Shown piece by piece: positions 49,761 to 60,134 of a DNA stretch of 64,000 nt. The stretch covers positions 134,535,172 through 134,599,171 of the forward strand of contig NW_020312785.1 in assembly GCF_003265705.1 (NCBI RefSeq), written 5' to 3'. Numbering within the stretch: the first letter of the stretch is position 1; every line of letters begins with the position of its first letter. Position numbers and translations under genes: made by a program. The stretch is from Callorhinus ursinus (Eukaryota; Chordata; Mammalia; Carnivora; Otariidae). A model generated the notes under the pieces. It was given only the letters and a program-made list of their open reading frames with translations, was not told where the DNA came from and did no database searches.

Positions 49761-51121
49761 ATCTAAATATATTAGTTTTGGCAATGGGAAAAATAATAGT
49801 TTCCCGTTGTCAAATTCTGTTTCTTTTTTTCCTCTCCCCTACATTTTAATTCTAATATTCGGTTTTTGTTTATGTAAAACCAAATGCAGTTTTTCTAAAT
49901 TAGTACCACTAAAATTTGAGTCAAAGCTGTTATAACCCACATACCGCGTTGATTTTATTTTACACTGTGGATGGTTTAGATGTTCCAATACGGCTTTTCT
50001 GTAGAGCATAGAAATGCATGGTTTGTGTCACTTAACTTTTTTTTCCCCTTTAAAACACAAATAACAGGTCATCACTTGGTTATCACCAAGCTCCAGGATC
50101 TTCAGTGGCGAGTCGGGCCATTTTTGTTGTTCATTACTTTTGTTAGCTATGTCAGCAGATAATATTCATATTTTAATACCTCTGTGGCTGAGCATCAAAG
50201 CCCCATAACTTCCTCAGCCTTCCTCCTTCCTGCTACTTGCTCACTGACCTTTTACAAATTTAATTATTTATACCCAATTTGGTTTCTTCTCTCTTTTCTT
50301 TTTGCCTGCTAATGTATCTAATGTAGAATTGATATTGTCAACCGTGCAGTGGAATGTGCTTCAGGAAATCTCTTGCCTTCTAAAGCCAAGTGACAAATGA
50401 AAAGGAAAATGCCAAAGGATTTTGCAATTTGAAACACAGACGGTAAAATAGAATGCATTACTGAAGTTATGGTGTAACACATTCATTTCCCCCCTGCAGG
50501 GAAGAATTTTTCACAATATCCAGAGCAGGTCTCTCGACCAGCTATTCAATAAAACACCCAAGTATATAAGACTGATCCCCTAATCCCACATCACTATAAG
50601 AATGGGTTAAATAAGTTAATATCTGATCAACCCCAATTCTTATAATAAGACATCACAGTGTGGCTTATCCTATTACCCGCTTGACTGTCACTTAGCCCTG
50701 TTCTGCCATTTTGAGAAGAATTAAATCGTAAAGGGAGAAAAGAATATAAAAAGTCTGAGAAACAGGAAGGATTGGTAAATGACAATAGCAATTCTGCTAT
50801 TTTAATGAAGTTAGGACTCTATTTAAAAGGTATATTAAGAATTCCTGCTGAATTCTGTTCAATCAAGGACATTAATTAAATGGTCATGAGGAAATGTTGA
50901 TCTCAAATGTGATTTGTTAGAGTGAGAGAAAAGAACCTAAATTGGATTCCCTCTTAGTTTTCCTTAACTGTGGAGTGATTCAAAGACCTAATTAGTGATT
51001 TACTTTTATTTACTGATTTACTTTTATTTCCTAATAGTCAATGGAGAAAATAAAATAAAACTTAAGGGTCAGAAAATAGTTGTTTGTCACTATCTCAGAC
51101 TTCAAAAGTTGAGAATAATAC
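49761..51121. other. Intronic stretch including a repeat-free block
   Basis: About 50300-50730 is repeat-free and has a strong acceptor-like site at 50485-50499 (see findings). Otherwise unassigned. Confidence 0.45.
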
Positions 51122-51142
51122 AGAAATAAAGAAAGAAAGAAA

Positions 51143-51186
<44 letters not shown>

Positions 51187-51199
51187 AANNNNNNNNNNA

Positions 51200-51243
<44 letters not shown>

Positions 51244-51270
51244 AAAGAAAAAAAAAAGAAAGAAAAGAAT
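51122..51270. repeat. (AAAG)n microsatellite containing an N gap
   Basis: Nearly pure gaaa units on both sides of ten Ns at 51189-51198. The true array length is unknown. Confidence 0.97.
51189..51198. other. Assembly gap (10 N)
   Basis: Ten unresolved bases within the AAAG array. The round number suggests a nominal placeholder. Confidence 0.97.
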
Positions 51271-51340
51271 GAAAAGAAAAGCCAAAACTTTGTTGGTGAA
51301 ACAATGAAAGAAATGAGAAATTTACTTAAAAATCCTTTTA

Positions 51341-51606
51341 TATATATTTTATTTACTTTAAAGAGAGAGAGAGAGAGAGAATGCACATGCTTAGGAACAG
51401 GGGAGGGAGGGAGGCAGGGAGGGGCAGAGGGAGAGGGAGAGAGAGAATCTCAAGCAGACTCCCCACTGAGCCTGGAGCTTGAGGTGGGGGTGGGGGGTTT
51501 GGGGGGCAGGACTCAATCTCAAGACCCTAAGATCATGACCCTGAGATGCTGACCTGAGCCAAACCAAGAATCAGATGCTCAACCGACTGCACTACCCAGG
51601 TGCCCC
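51341..51606 (-). mobile_element. Can-SINE, antisense, long diverged copy
   Basis: 'tatattttatttactttaaa', long GA-rich middle with inserted G-runs (51485-51510), 'gatcatgaccctgagatgct', 'ctacccaggtgcccc'. Flanks 'taaaaatcctttt' on both sides (51327-51339 and 51607-51619). Confidence 0.94.
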
Positions 51607-51990
51607 TAAAAATCCTTTTTTTAAAAAAATTCAGTTACTATTCAGAAATTTACTAACTTAATTTTATCATTATATTTTTGGGTCATGGGGTATAAGTTAA
51701 GCTATTTTTTTCACATGATAATTTTCTTGTTTTCACCACAAAAAGATAAGCATATGATGATGGTGATGATGTATCAGAAATCTTTAAATTTCCATTTCTA
51801 CACACTAAATATAATGAGTTTTCTTCTTTTCCCCAATTTGGAAATGGGCAGAGGAATCAGTGTTTGAAAGGTAGATAAAACAATATTAAATGTACAGTTT
51901 TAGAAAGTATTGAACTACATATTTAAATTCTTTTTTTAAATATAGATTTCGTCTTTGGCATTATAGAAATTTATTCTCGTTATTTTAGCA

Positions 51991-52190
51991 TTCTTTTTTT
52001 TTTAAGATTTTATGTATTTATTTGACAAAGAGAGACACAGTGAGAAAGGGAACACAAGCAGAGGGAGTGGGAAAGGGAGAAGCAGGCTTCCTGCTGAGCA
52101 GGGAGCCCAATGCGGGCTCAATCCCAGGACCCTGGGATCATGACCTGAGCCGAAGGCAGACGTTTAATGCCTGAGCCACCCAGGCGCCAC
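51991..52190 (-). mobile_element. Can-SINE, antisense
   Basis: Poly-T, 'aagattttatgtatttattt', GA-rich middle, 'gatcatgacctgagccgaag', 'gagccacccaggcgcca'. Duplication 'tattttagcattctt' / 'tatttttgcattctt' (51981-51995 and 52191-52205). Confidence 0.96.
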
Positions 52191-52305
52191 TATTTTTGCA
52201 TTCTTCTTCTTATTGTATCAGTAATAATAATAAAAATCAATAATAAGAATAACTTTTAAAAATACCTAGATGTTAGATTTGTTTCATTTATCTACATAGA
52301 CACAC

Positions 52306-52343
52306 TGTGTGTGTGTGTGTGTGTGTATGTGTGTGTGTGTGTT
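52306..52343. repeat. (TG)n microsatellite
   Basis: About 18 gt units with one at interruption. Confidence 0.95.
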
Positions 52344-52510
52344 TGTTATAGGTGCTTAACATTTGTCTGTGCACGTGTGTGCATAACTTTTTATTCTAGG
52401 ATAAGACAATAAAGCATTGATTTATTACTAGTAATGGGTCTTTATGTCAGTACTTATGGCCAATTTTCACTTCTCAAGTTAAAAGTTTATCTCATATGTG
52501 ATTGATTAAG

Positions 52511-52535
52511 GTTTTGTTTTGTTTTGTTTTGTTTT
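52511..52535. repeat. (TTTTG)n short microsatellite
   Basis: About five gtttt units. Confidence 0.93.
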
Positions 52536-53000
52536 TAATAAAAGGCAATGGGAAGCAGCTTATTTCATAGCTGACATCTTTTGTTTTTCCCAGAGTGTTC
52601 CTAACTTGTCACAAATTTTGAGGGATTGGGAGAGCATCCACTTTCTGGACAGTCCTCTTTCAGGTTTGATGACTGTGATGATTAATACAATGGACTGTAA
52701 TTTCCTGTGAAAACAACAATGCTAAGCTGAAATGCTTTCTAGTAAATGAAGAAAAGAACATTCATCTCAGGAATTTTGGAGGGAGAAAAAGTGCATAGGC
52801 AACATCTGTTTAAAATAATGATTCCATCCCTGTTACCGCCTCCATGTTGGTTCTTCAGTGTTTCTTTCATTGATTAGACATTTTCAGATTTTGTTTTATT
52901 TCATTTTATATTAACATAATGTATTATGGAATTTGCTTGTGTTCTTACCCAGGAAATATCATTTTAAATTTCTTTAAAAGAGTCAATAAGCCATTATGGT

Positions 53001-53058
53001 TAAAGATGTAAAGAGATCTCTTTACATCTTTACTATGCTATGTAAAGAGATAGCATAG
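53001..53058. repeat. Perfect 32-bp palindrome with linked inverted repeat
   Basis: 53001-53032 is a perfect palindrome with 16-base arms (taaagatgtaaagaga and its complement). Directly after it, 'ctatgcta' (53033-53040) and 'tagcatag' (53051-53058) form an 8-bp inverted repeat whose 10-base spacer 'tgtaaagaga' repeats part of the first arm. Confidence 0.97.
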
Positions 53059-53689
53059 TTCCTGGATTATAGTGTACACTTAGTTAACAGAAATGATTCT
53101 TTTAATCCTGATGATAATTAACTCAATGTTTCCTTAGAAAGATAGTAATCTTGGCAAGGTGATTTGGATGGATAAGTCAAGAGGCATGGTAAGTAAGGTC
53201 TAATTAGAGATAGGTGATCTCTTTTGCTGTAACGTTCTCTGTATCTCAGTTATAATTCTTTTATTCCTGACTTAATATTAAGCTTATTCTAGACTTTCTT
53301 TGTGTTTCCGAGGAAGCATTAGATATTTATATGTCATAGTAGGTTATTTCTATTTAAGTAAATGGTTGAAATATTCAAACCAGTTTGCAACTGTTTGGCA
53401 TTTCACAAGTCTTCCAGGTGAAATTTCAGATAAACATAAAAACACCCATTTATATATGTATGTGTGTGTGTGTGTTTATAACTTTTTATTCTCAGATAAA
53501 ACTAATAAAAATTAAAGTAAGCAAAACAATATTTCTCTTACCATTCTTGAAAGCTTTTTTTCCTCCCAAACTACAGATTCATGACATACAAGGACTTATT
53601 TTTTATTACTTTTGATTTTTATAGCACGTTAATTATTTATTTTAGAAACCAAATACACCTAAGTAATAAGACAAATTCTCCCTATTGAA

Positions 53690-54010
53690 ACATATTACTT
53701 ATTTTTTTGTGTGTATATTTTTCCAAGTTCGTTTCTTTGATAATGAATATTTTCCCATATGTACAGACATATGCATATATAGAGATATATAAATGGTTTT
53801 ATATGCTATATATTGTAGCACCTGCTATTTTCTTGAGGTAGTATATCATGAACTCCTTTACATATTAATATGTCACTTGATGGTTTCATTTGCCATAATA
53901 TCTAACTAATTCCCTCTTATTGGACATTAGTAGTGTTTCTAGTTTTCAACACTATGCATAATGCTGTTATTTGCTTAGGATAAATTTACTAAAGCCATTC
54001 TTTAAGCTTA
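53690..54010 (+). repeat. L1M LINE fragment
   Basis: 'tgataatgaatattttccca', 'gaactcctttacatattaat', 'tttctagttttcaacactat' and 'gcataatgctgttatttgct' resemble the L1 3' UTR segment 'gtttccagtttttgctattataaataatgctg'. Confidence 0.6.
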
Positions 54011-54559
54011 ATATATATTTATATTATGCCTGAGAACTAGATGCCTAATTTAAAATGTAGTGAATATGTTACAACTAACTCTGAAAAACTTTATTCATGT
54101 TATTAAAAATAGTATTTTTATAGGATTCTTGGTACAACAGCCCAAAAAATGCATGAGTTAGGACTTTCTAGAAAGCATTGGTCCCTCTGAAAACCATGTT
54201 GTGCTATAGAGAGATTCAGAGTTGGTATCTTGTTTTCCATATTTTGTGGAGCAGCTTCTAGTGAACTATAAGAACTTAGAAATAACTAATGTTATTTAGG
54301 AAGACAGATAATTAATACTCAGTTCTTTGTTATGTGCTCCTTCTTGCAGAAAATAAGGCCTCAAAATGAGTATTTCTTGAAAAAACCAAGTGGCTGTTTG
54401 GAAATTAGGTATGCCTAGTTAAGGCAAGATGAGCTTAGGGTCTTGGAAACAAGGCAGTTCTAATGTTATAGTTTAAAAAATTTTAACATTATAGTTTTAA
54501 AAATTATCTTTCATTTATATAATTCTCACTGTAAGAAATTAAAATACTCAAAAGTATAT
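54011..54559. other. Intronic stretch, no recognised element
   Basis: Nothing named. A 'taacattatagttt' motif occurs twice near 54462-54500. Confidence 0.4.
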
Positions 54560-54768
54560 GGAGTAAACTATATGTCCAACCATTTTTCTATGCCAAATTA
54601 AACACTATGAATAGAAATTCATCATAAATATTTTTGGCAATGTGAAATTTGACTGACAATATGTAATATAGATCCAACTCATTCTTTTGAATAGTTTCAT
54701 AGTATTCAGTTGCATGGATACACTATAATTTACTTAACCATCTCTATTTTTACCCTAATGAAAACAAT
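54560..54768 (+). repeat. L1M-like fragment
   Basis: 'gaatagtttcatagtattca', 'gttgcatggatacactataa' and 'tttacttaaccatctctatt' resemble L1 3' sequence. A SINE is inserted at its end. Confidence 0.6.
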
Positions 54769-54775
54769 AAAAATT

Positions 54776-54997
54776 TGTATTTTATTTTATTTTATTTTAT
54801 TTTATTTTATTTTAAGATTTTATTTATTTGACGAAGAGAGACACAGCGAGAGAGGGAACACAAGCCGGGGGAGGGGGAGAGAGAGAAGCAGGCTTCCCGC
54901 CGAGCAGGGAGCCCGATGCGGGGCTCGATCCCAGGACCCTGGGACCATGACCTGAGCCGAAGGCAGACGCTTAACGACTAAGCCACCCAGGCGCCCC
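54776..54997 (-). mobile_element. Can-SINE, antisense, young copy with (TTTTA)n tail
   Basis: (ttttat)-type tail at 54776-54813, then 'aagattttatttatttgacg', a GA-rich middle with many intact CpGs, 'gggctcgatcccaggaccct' and 'gccacccaggcgcccc'. The duplication 'taaaaatttrtatttta' flanks it (left from 54768, right from 54998). Confidence 0.97.
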
Positions 54998-55014
54998 TAA
55001 AAATTTATATTTTA

Positions 55015-55969
55015 AAAACTTCCATTTATTGAAAGCCCACGTTATTTGTATGTATCATATCATTTGAATCCTTTAACACCCCTAAAAGTGGAAACAATAC
55101 TTCAAAGAATATCTTTACAGAAACATGATGATATATTTTTTTTCTATTTTGATGACTTGAATTACAGGGTCATAGAGTAAATGCATCTAACATATAGACA
55201 GATATGCTCATTTGTCTCTCAGTTGATAGGAAATTTAAAAGTGGAATAGTTTCAGAGATAATCCTTATTTTACACATGAACATAGAGATGAACGTTTCAG
55301 GATCTTCCCATCATTAGAAATTCCTTCCAAAAGAACACTTAAGCTTTGATGCTTCCCAAATGAACCAGATTAAAATAACTTCTTGGGACTGGGTGCACTT
55401 GAGAGTTTGGTCCAGTGTTATTCATGACCCTAAAAGCTCTTTGTCTTTTTTTCATTGCTCTTACCATTTGCATGCTCCCAGAATATATATATATATATTT
55501 TTTTTTTTCATTGTGAGAACTGATGTTTGGAAAGACAGCACGAGAAGTAGTATCTCAGTCAGCTCCTGCATTGGCGTAAAACATCATCCAGTCACAGTTG
55601 ATGAGAAGCCTGTTCATGTGCATTTCCCATCTCCCTCGCCATTTGCTGGCAGCAGGGTGGGGGGGGGGTGGAGGGTTGTGCTCTCCCTTCCCCAACTGCA
55701 GCACAAGCTTAGGGCAGATTTCATTGTCACATCACTTTACTTTAGATGCAGGAACAACCATCCGTCTGGTCACATGGGGTAATTCTCAGTTCCAAAGCCT
55801 CCTACTTGCATTCTCTTTCTCACCCATACCCAAGCCCTAAAATCACCTGCTTCAGGTACCCTGCAACTGCCATTATTTGTAGGCTCTTTGCAGTGTTAAA
55901 CACTCCAAACCAGAAGCATATCTTCTTTTTCTTCCTCTTATCCTCCACATTTCTCCTTGGAAACAATAC
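55015..55969. other. Intronic stretch, no recognised element
   Basis: A short AT tract plus T-run (about 55484-55509) and a G-run (55657-55670). The 140-codon frame at 55360-55782 crosses these and is not supported as a gene. Confidence 0.45.
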
Positions 55970-56160
55970 ACTGTGATGTTTACAAGTACAGACTTAAGTG
56001 ACATCTGGCGAGAACCTGAAGGCAATTAATTTAATCCCTCAAAGCCTGAGTTTGTTCTTGGTTATAATAGGGTTAGAATTAAAATTAAAGACAGAGAGTT
56101 GAGAGCATTAAATGAGATAGCATGCATTAGCATTGCTGTGGCTATTGTTGGTTCCCTGCC
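55970..56160 (+). repeat. MIR-like fragment
   Basis: 'ttacaagtacagacttaagt', 'aatttaatccctcaaagcct', 'gagtttgttcttggttataa' and 'attaaatgagatagcatgca' follow the MIR layout. Confidence 0.6.
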
Positions 56161-58607
56161 ATAACTCAGTAAAAGTGAATGTTTAACCATGTCATGGTCC
56201 ATATGGTCAGGGTATGGGGTACGTGCCCACATTCAGGAATCCAGGCCTTTTCCATCATATAGCTTGGTCATTTTTAGGGCCTCTGAGTCCTCCTCTGGAT
56301 CCACTTCTTTCCAGTTAGCAGGCAAAGGAATAGAGAGAGCATGGAAGATTGTCTGAGTAGCAAGCCATGTGCATCCTCCCTCACACATTTCTTTGGACAG
56401 AAATCCATCATATGACCCAATCTTTTAAACACAGACGAGCAGGGAAATGTAATCTGTTTGTATGCCCAGGAGAAAGAGAACACAGATGTTGGTGAACATT
56501 TCAGCGAGCCTCTGCTGTGATTATCACTTGGATATAAAATCAACATATTTTTGTTAATTGGCACAACCTCTAAGCATTCCTTTGACGGTTGTTTGCTTTG
56601 TTGAAGTTTAACACAGCCAAACCCAGAAATCAAAGGTTCTTGCAGTGATTGGAAACAATTTAATACAAAGATATTATTACAAATGCTCATAATTTACAGT
56701 GCTTTTTATTTTTTACCAAAAGATGAACATTTAAAAAAGTCATTTTTATGCACAAAAAACTTTTATGAGCCATAATAGTTGACATAGAGTACATAAGTCA
56801 TGTTCGGCCCCAGTTGGCACCTAAATAGATATACAGATTAAAAAACTGATAAATGGAAAATAAAGCAGATATCAAATATCTCTGTTTTGTTAGTTAATCT
56901 TTTATTATTCTTTATTTTTTAATTAAAATGTGTTGCATTTCTAAATTTTGAAAAGGCATATTTTGAAAGACACAAATTGAATTTAGCAATTGGGTGTTCT
57001 CTTAAATTTATATTACTCTTGATTGAATCTGAAAGTAGAAGTCACTATGCATTTGGGAAAGAAAACATCAGGAACAGGAAATGCTTTTGGTCAGCATACT
57101 TAATATAGAAAAGTGGGTTTATTAATACAATGTTGTCTTCCAATTTGGAAGATGATATTCTTGGTGAGAAGTATATCTATATGGGCCAATGGGGAAAGAG
57201 TATAAACTAATTGAAATAATTTTTGAAAAGAAATGGAATCATTGTAGATTCAGTAATCTACTTCAGTGCTGCTCTTAGTGCCAATATGTTATTGAACGAC
57301 CCACACACCCATCTACCCATTCCTCTATTCGTCCATGTAGTGAAGGTTTATTGCACACCTGATGTATGTCGTACTCAGTGTCAGATTAGATCTTTTTACA
57401 GAAAGTTTTCCTTAATACTAGGTGCATTGTTTTAGCAACCTTCTGATTCAGGTTTACCTATATAGAGATATGTAAATGGATATGAAGAGTGAGAAAGATA
57501 TATAATTAATCATTCTCACATTGGATGTTCTACTGTCCTATAATGAAAACCTCATTTAAGTTTCAAGTTCCGTTATTTTTCATGAAAAACTTAAGTCAGT
57601 AACTACTAAATTACCTCCCAGAGAAGTTATATGAATCTTCTCCTCCACCAACTACATACAGTAGGATTTTTCTATCCCTTCCTTAAATTACCAACTTAAA
57701 AGTTGTGCTCACTTAATGGGTAAAATATAATCCTCATTTTAATTTTTTCCTAACTGTGAGTTTTTTTCGTATCTTTTGTTCACATCTGCCTTTTTTCTGT
57801 GAGTTTTCTCTTACTAATTTTTTTATTTTTCTAGTTGACCTTAGATACCACTTAAATGCTGCTGCTAGAATTTCTCAGTGATCCAGACTTGCATTTTGAT
57901 ATCAACCATGCACTTATAAGAGTTTTGTTGTTGATGATGACAATCTGTAAACATAGATGTTTTGAAAAGTGTGAATAAAATTCAACTTGTTTGATTTTCT
58001 TCACAAAGATTGTGTTGGGATAAGCAAATCACTATTTATTATGCTGCAATCAATCAGCCATTCCATAAATATTGATTAATTTCTTCAGACATCAGATATG
58101 ATTAGTAAAATAATTATCAGTATGCCTTTTATTTACTTGACATCCTCTGAAAACATGATAGGCTCCCTTATTTTCCCTCACGCTGAGTAAGCCTCAATTA
58201 GTTGTTTTTAATTTAGCCTTTCAAAAAATAGTATTTTCTCCATAGTAGCTACCTTTGCCTTTCTCAAAAGCATGAGTTTTGATTTTACTATCAAAAACCT
58301 ATATAACGAGAATGTGACATAGTGGAGTTTAAATTAAGATTGTTTTATGTAATCTGAAACATAATTTTCCCAAAGCAAGAAATTTTAGTAAAATAAAAAA
58401 GAAAATGCATTCCATTGTCACCCAACAAGATAAAAAAGATATCAGAGATTTGTACTCTCTTCCTGGATTGACAGTGTTCAGTCAAACATCAAGTGTTCTA
58501 GCCCTGTCTCCTTCTCCAGGGGCAACTGTCCTCTCTCCTGAAGTAGTGAGTACCCTGCCCTCACAGATTGTTTCCCTTCACCACATCCCTAGAGGCATGG
58601 AGAGAAG
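56161..58607. other. Intronic stretch, mostly unassigned
   Basis: A weak antisense L2-like trace near 57290-57390. The 138-codon antisense frame at 56274-56690 has no recognised domain. No exon found. Confidence 0.45.
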
Positions 58608-58800
58608 GAGTCAGCAAACTCTTATTTAAAGGCTCAATACTAAGTATTTTAGGCTTTGGGGGCTAAAAATCATCTGTTGTACCTTCTCACCTCTTCCCAT
58701 AGACAAAGTGTAAACGATTGGAGGTAACCCTGTTCCAATAAAACTTTATCTCACGAAGAGGTGTCAGCCCAGATTTGGGCCCCAGGCCAGAATTGATCAA
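58608..58800 (+). mobile_element. hAT-type DNA transposon fossil
   Basis: 'gagtcagcaaactcttattt', 'ctaagtattttaggctttgg', 'acaaagtgtaaacgattgga', 'ttccaataaaactttatctc' and 'gatttgggccccaggcca' match, in order, the common 'gtaaagggccagatagtaaatattttaggctttg' mammalian element. Confidence 0.8.
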
Positions 58801-58819
58801 CTCGATATGTAGTATTAGC

Positions 58820-59130
58820 CAGCATGTTTTTTTAAATTTTTGAATAGCATCAAAATATATTTTGGCATTCTTTTTTTAATCGAACTTCAAGGTTTTGAGA
58901 TTTGTATTTGTACATGTGGGTCTCATTCATTCATTTAACATGCAATGTAAAATTGTTTATCTTGTCTTTTAATGATGGGTATTTGTTTGCAGTTTTCCAC
59001 TGTTGTCAGCAATGCTGCCATGATCATTCTTCAACTTTTTTCCCTGTGTATATGTGCAAAAGATTCTCAACTGTACTGCGTTGGTATTCAGAATACTTAC
59101 CAGACTGTGTGTCTAGGTTAGCAGCTCAAA
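58820..59130 (+). repeat. L1M-like fragment
   Basis: 'ttgcagttttccactgttgt', 'cagcaatgctgccatgatca' and 'tgtgtatatgtgcaaaagat' resemble the L1 3' UTR (tttccactattacaaacaatgctgcaatgaac). Confidence 0.6.
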
Positions 59131-59913
59131 AGACATGTGCTAGTAGATGAAAATCAGGGACAGTTGAGATCAGTGAACTTCTCTGGGTGAATCTGGACAG
59201 ATTCAAAGAATCAGATTCCTTTTCCCTACTCCTCATATTTTAAGTAAATGTTAATGTTAAGTATTAGGTAATGAAAATGGCTAATTTAAACACTATGATT
59301 TGTATATTTATTTGTTGTGTTATCAGAACACAAAAGCTTTATTTTTAAACATAGAAATTTGAATCCTTTCTGGCTGAAGAACACAGGCCTTTCCTGCAAT
59401 AGAACTTTAATAAATTCCATGATAATTTTTGCAGTGGTTCAATCAAGTCCCATTTTATTTTTGCCTAACTAAATTTATGTTTCCTCTTGTGTTCAAACCA
59501 GCTAATTGAAAAGATAGCATTTATTCAAGATTTAGTTATTCATAAAAACAGAATACAAATTTTCTCTTTTTACCTAAGACTCTTTCTATCACCAATTAGG
59601 TTTTGATCAGCAAGATTATATCATTTTGGGTTCTCTGCCTATAATTCAGATAAACTACCACTGGATAGAGAGTGGAAGGTGACTCTCTAGAATAATCAAT
59701 GTGATGTGATACTACAAAATTCCAAGAGTATGAGAGAATAAGCAATAAAGAGTAACTCTCCCTTCAACTAATTCTCTTATGAGATTCTTCAGTCCTCTTC
59801 CAGGGATATCCGGTGCCTAGACTCGTGGTGCTTTATGATTAGCATAGATTGGCTTCCTATAGAAATACAAATGCAAAGTGTATGTTTATCTATTCCCTTA
59901 TGGTTTTTCTACC
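59131..59913. other. Intronic stretch, no recognised element
   Basis: AT-rich, nothing named. Confidence 0.4.
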
Positions 59914-59926
59914 AAAATAAAATCCA

Positions 59927-60121
59927 GGGCGCCTGGGTGGCGCAGTTGGTTAAGCGACTGCCTTCGGCTCAGGTCATGATCCTGGGGTCCCGGGATCGAG
60001 TCCCGCATCGGGCTCCCTGCTCAGCGGGGAGTCTGCTTCTCCCTCTGACCCTCTTCCCTCTCGTGCTCTCTCTCATTCTCTCTCTCTCTCTCTCAAATAA
60101 ATAAATAAAATCTTAAAAAAA
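59927..60121 (+). mobile_element. Can-SINE, youngest-looking copy in the window
   Basis: Intact tRNA-derived head 'gggcgcctgggtggcgcagt' with A box and B-box-like 'gggatcgagtccc'. Many CpGs are preserved, and the CT tail, AAATAAATAAAATC and poly-A follow. The duplication 'aaaataaaatcca' is exact (59914-59926 and 60122-60134). Confidence 0.98.
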
Positions 60122-60134
60122 AAAATAAAATCCA

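Larger units (their letters stand above)
52206..53689. other. Intronic stretch with simple repeats and palindromes
   Basis: Holds (TG)n at 52306-52343, (TTTTG)n at 52511-52535, the palindromes at 53001-53058 and a short (TG)n at about 53458-53475. No exon recognised. Confidence 0.5.

Noticed and set aside
51031..51386. Phe/Ser-rich and Lys/Glu-rich frames
   Set aside because: Translations of the AAAG array and its N gap.
55360..55782. 140-codon frame
   Set aside because: Runs through an AT tract, a T-run and a G-run. No recognisable protein.
56274..56690. 138-codon antisense frame
   Set aside because: No domain or homologue recognised and no gene context.
59927..60000. tRNA-like sequence with A and B boxes
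   Set aside because: It is the tRNA-derived head of a Can-SINE, not a tRNA gene; no acceptor stem closes.
59835..60104. 89-codon frame containing GAWVAQLVKRLPSAQ
   Set aside because: Translation of a Can-SINE; the same peptide appears from the SINE at 35283.
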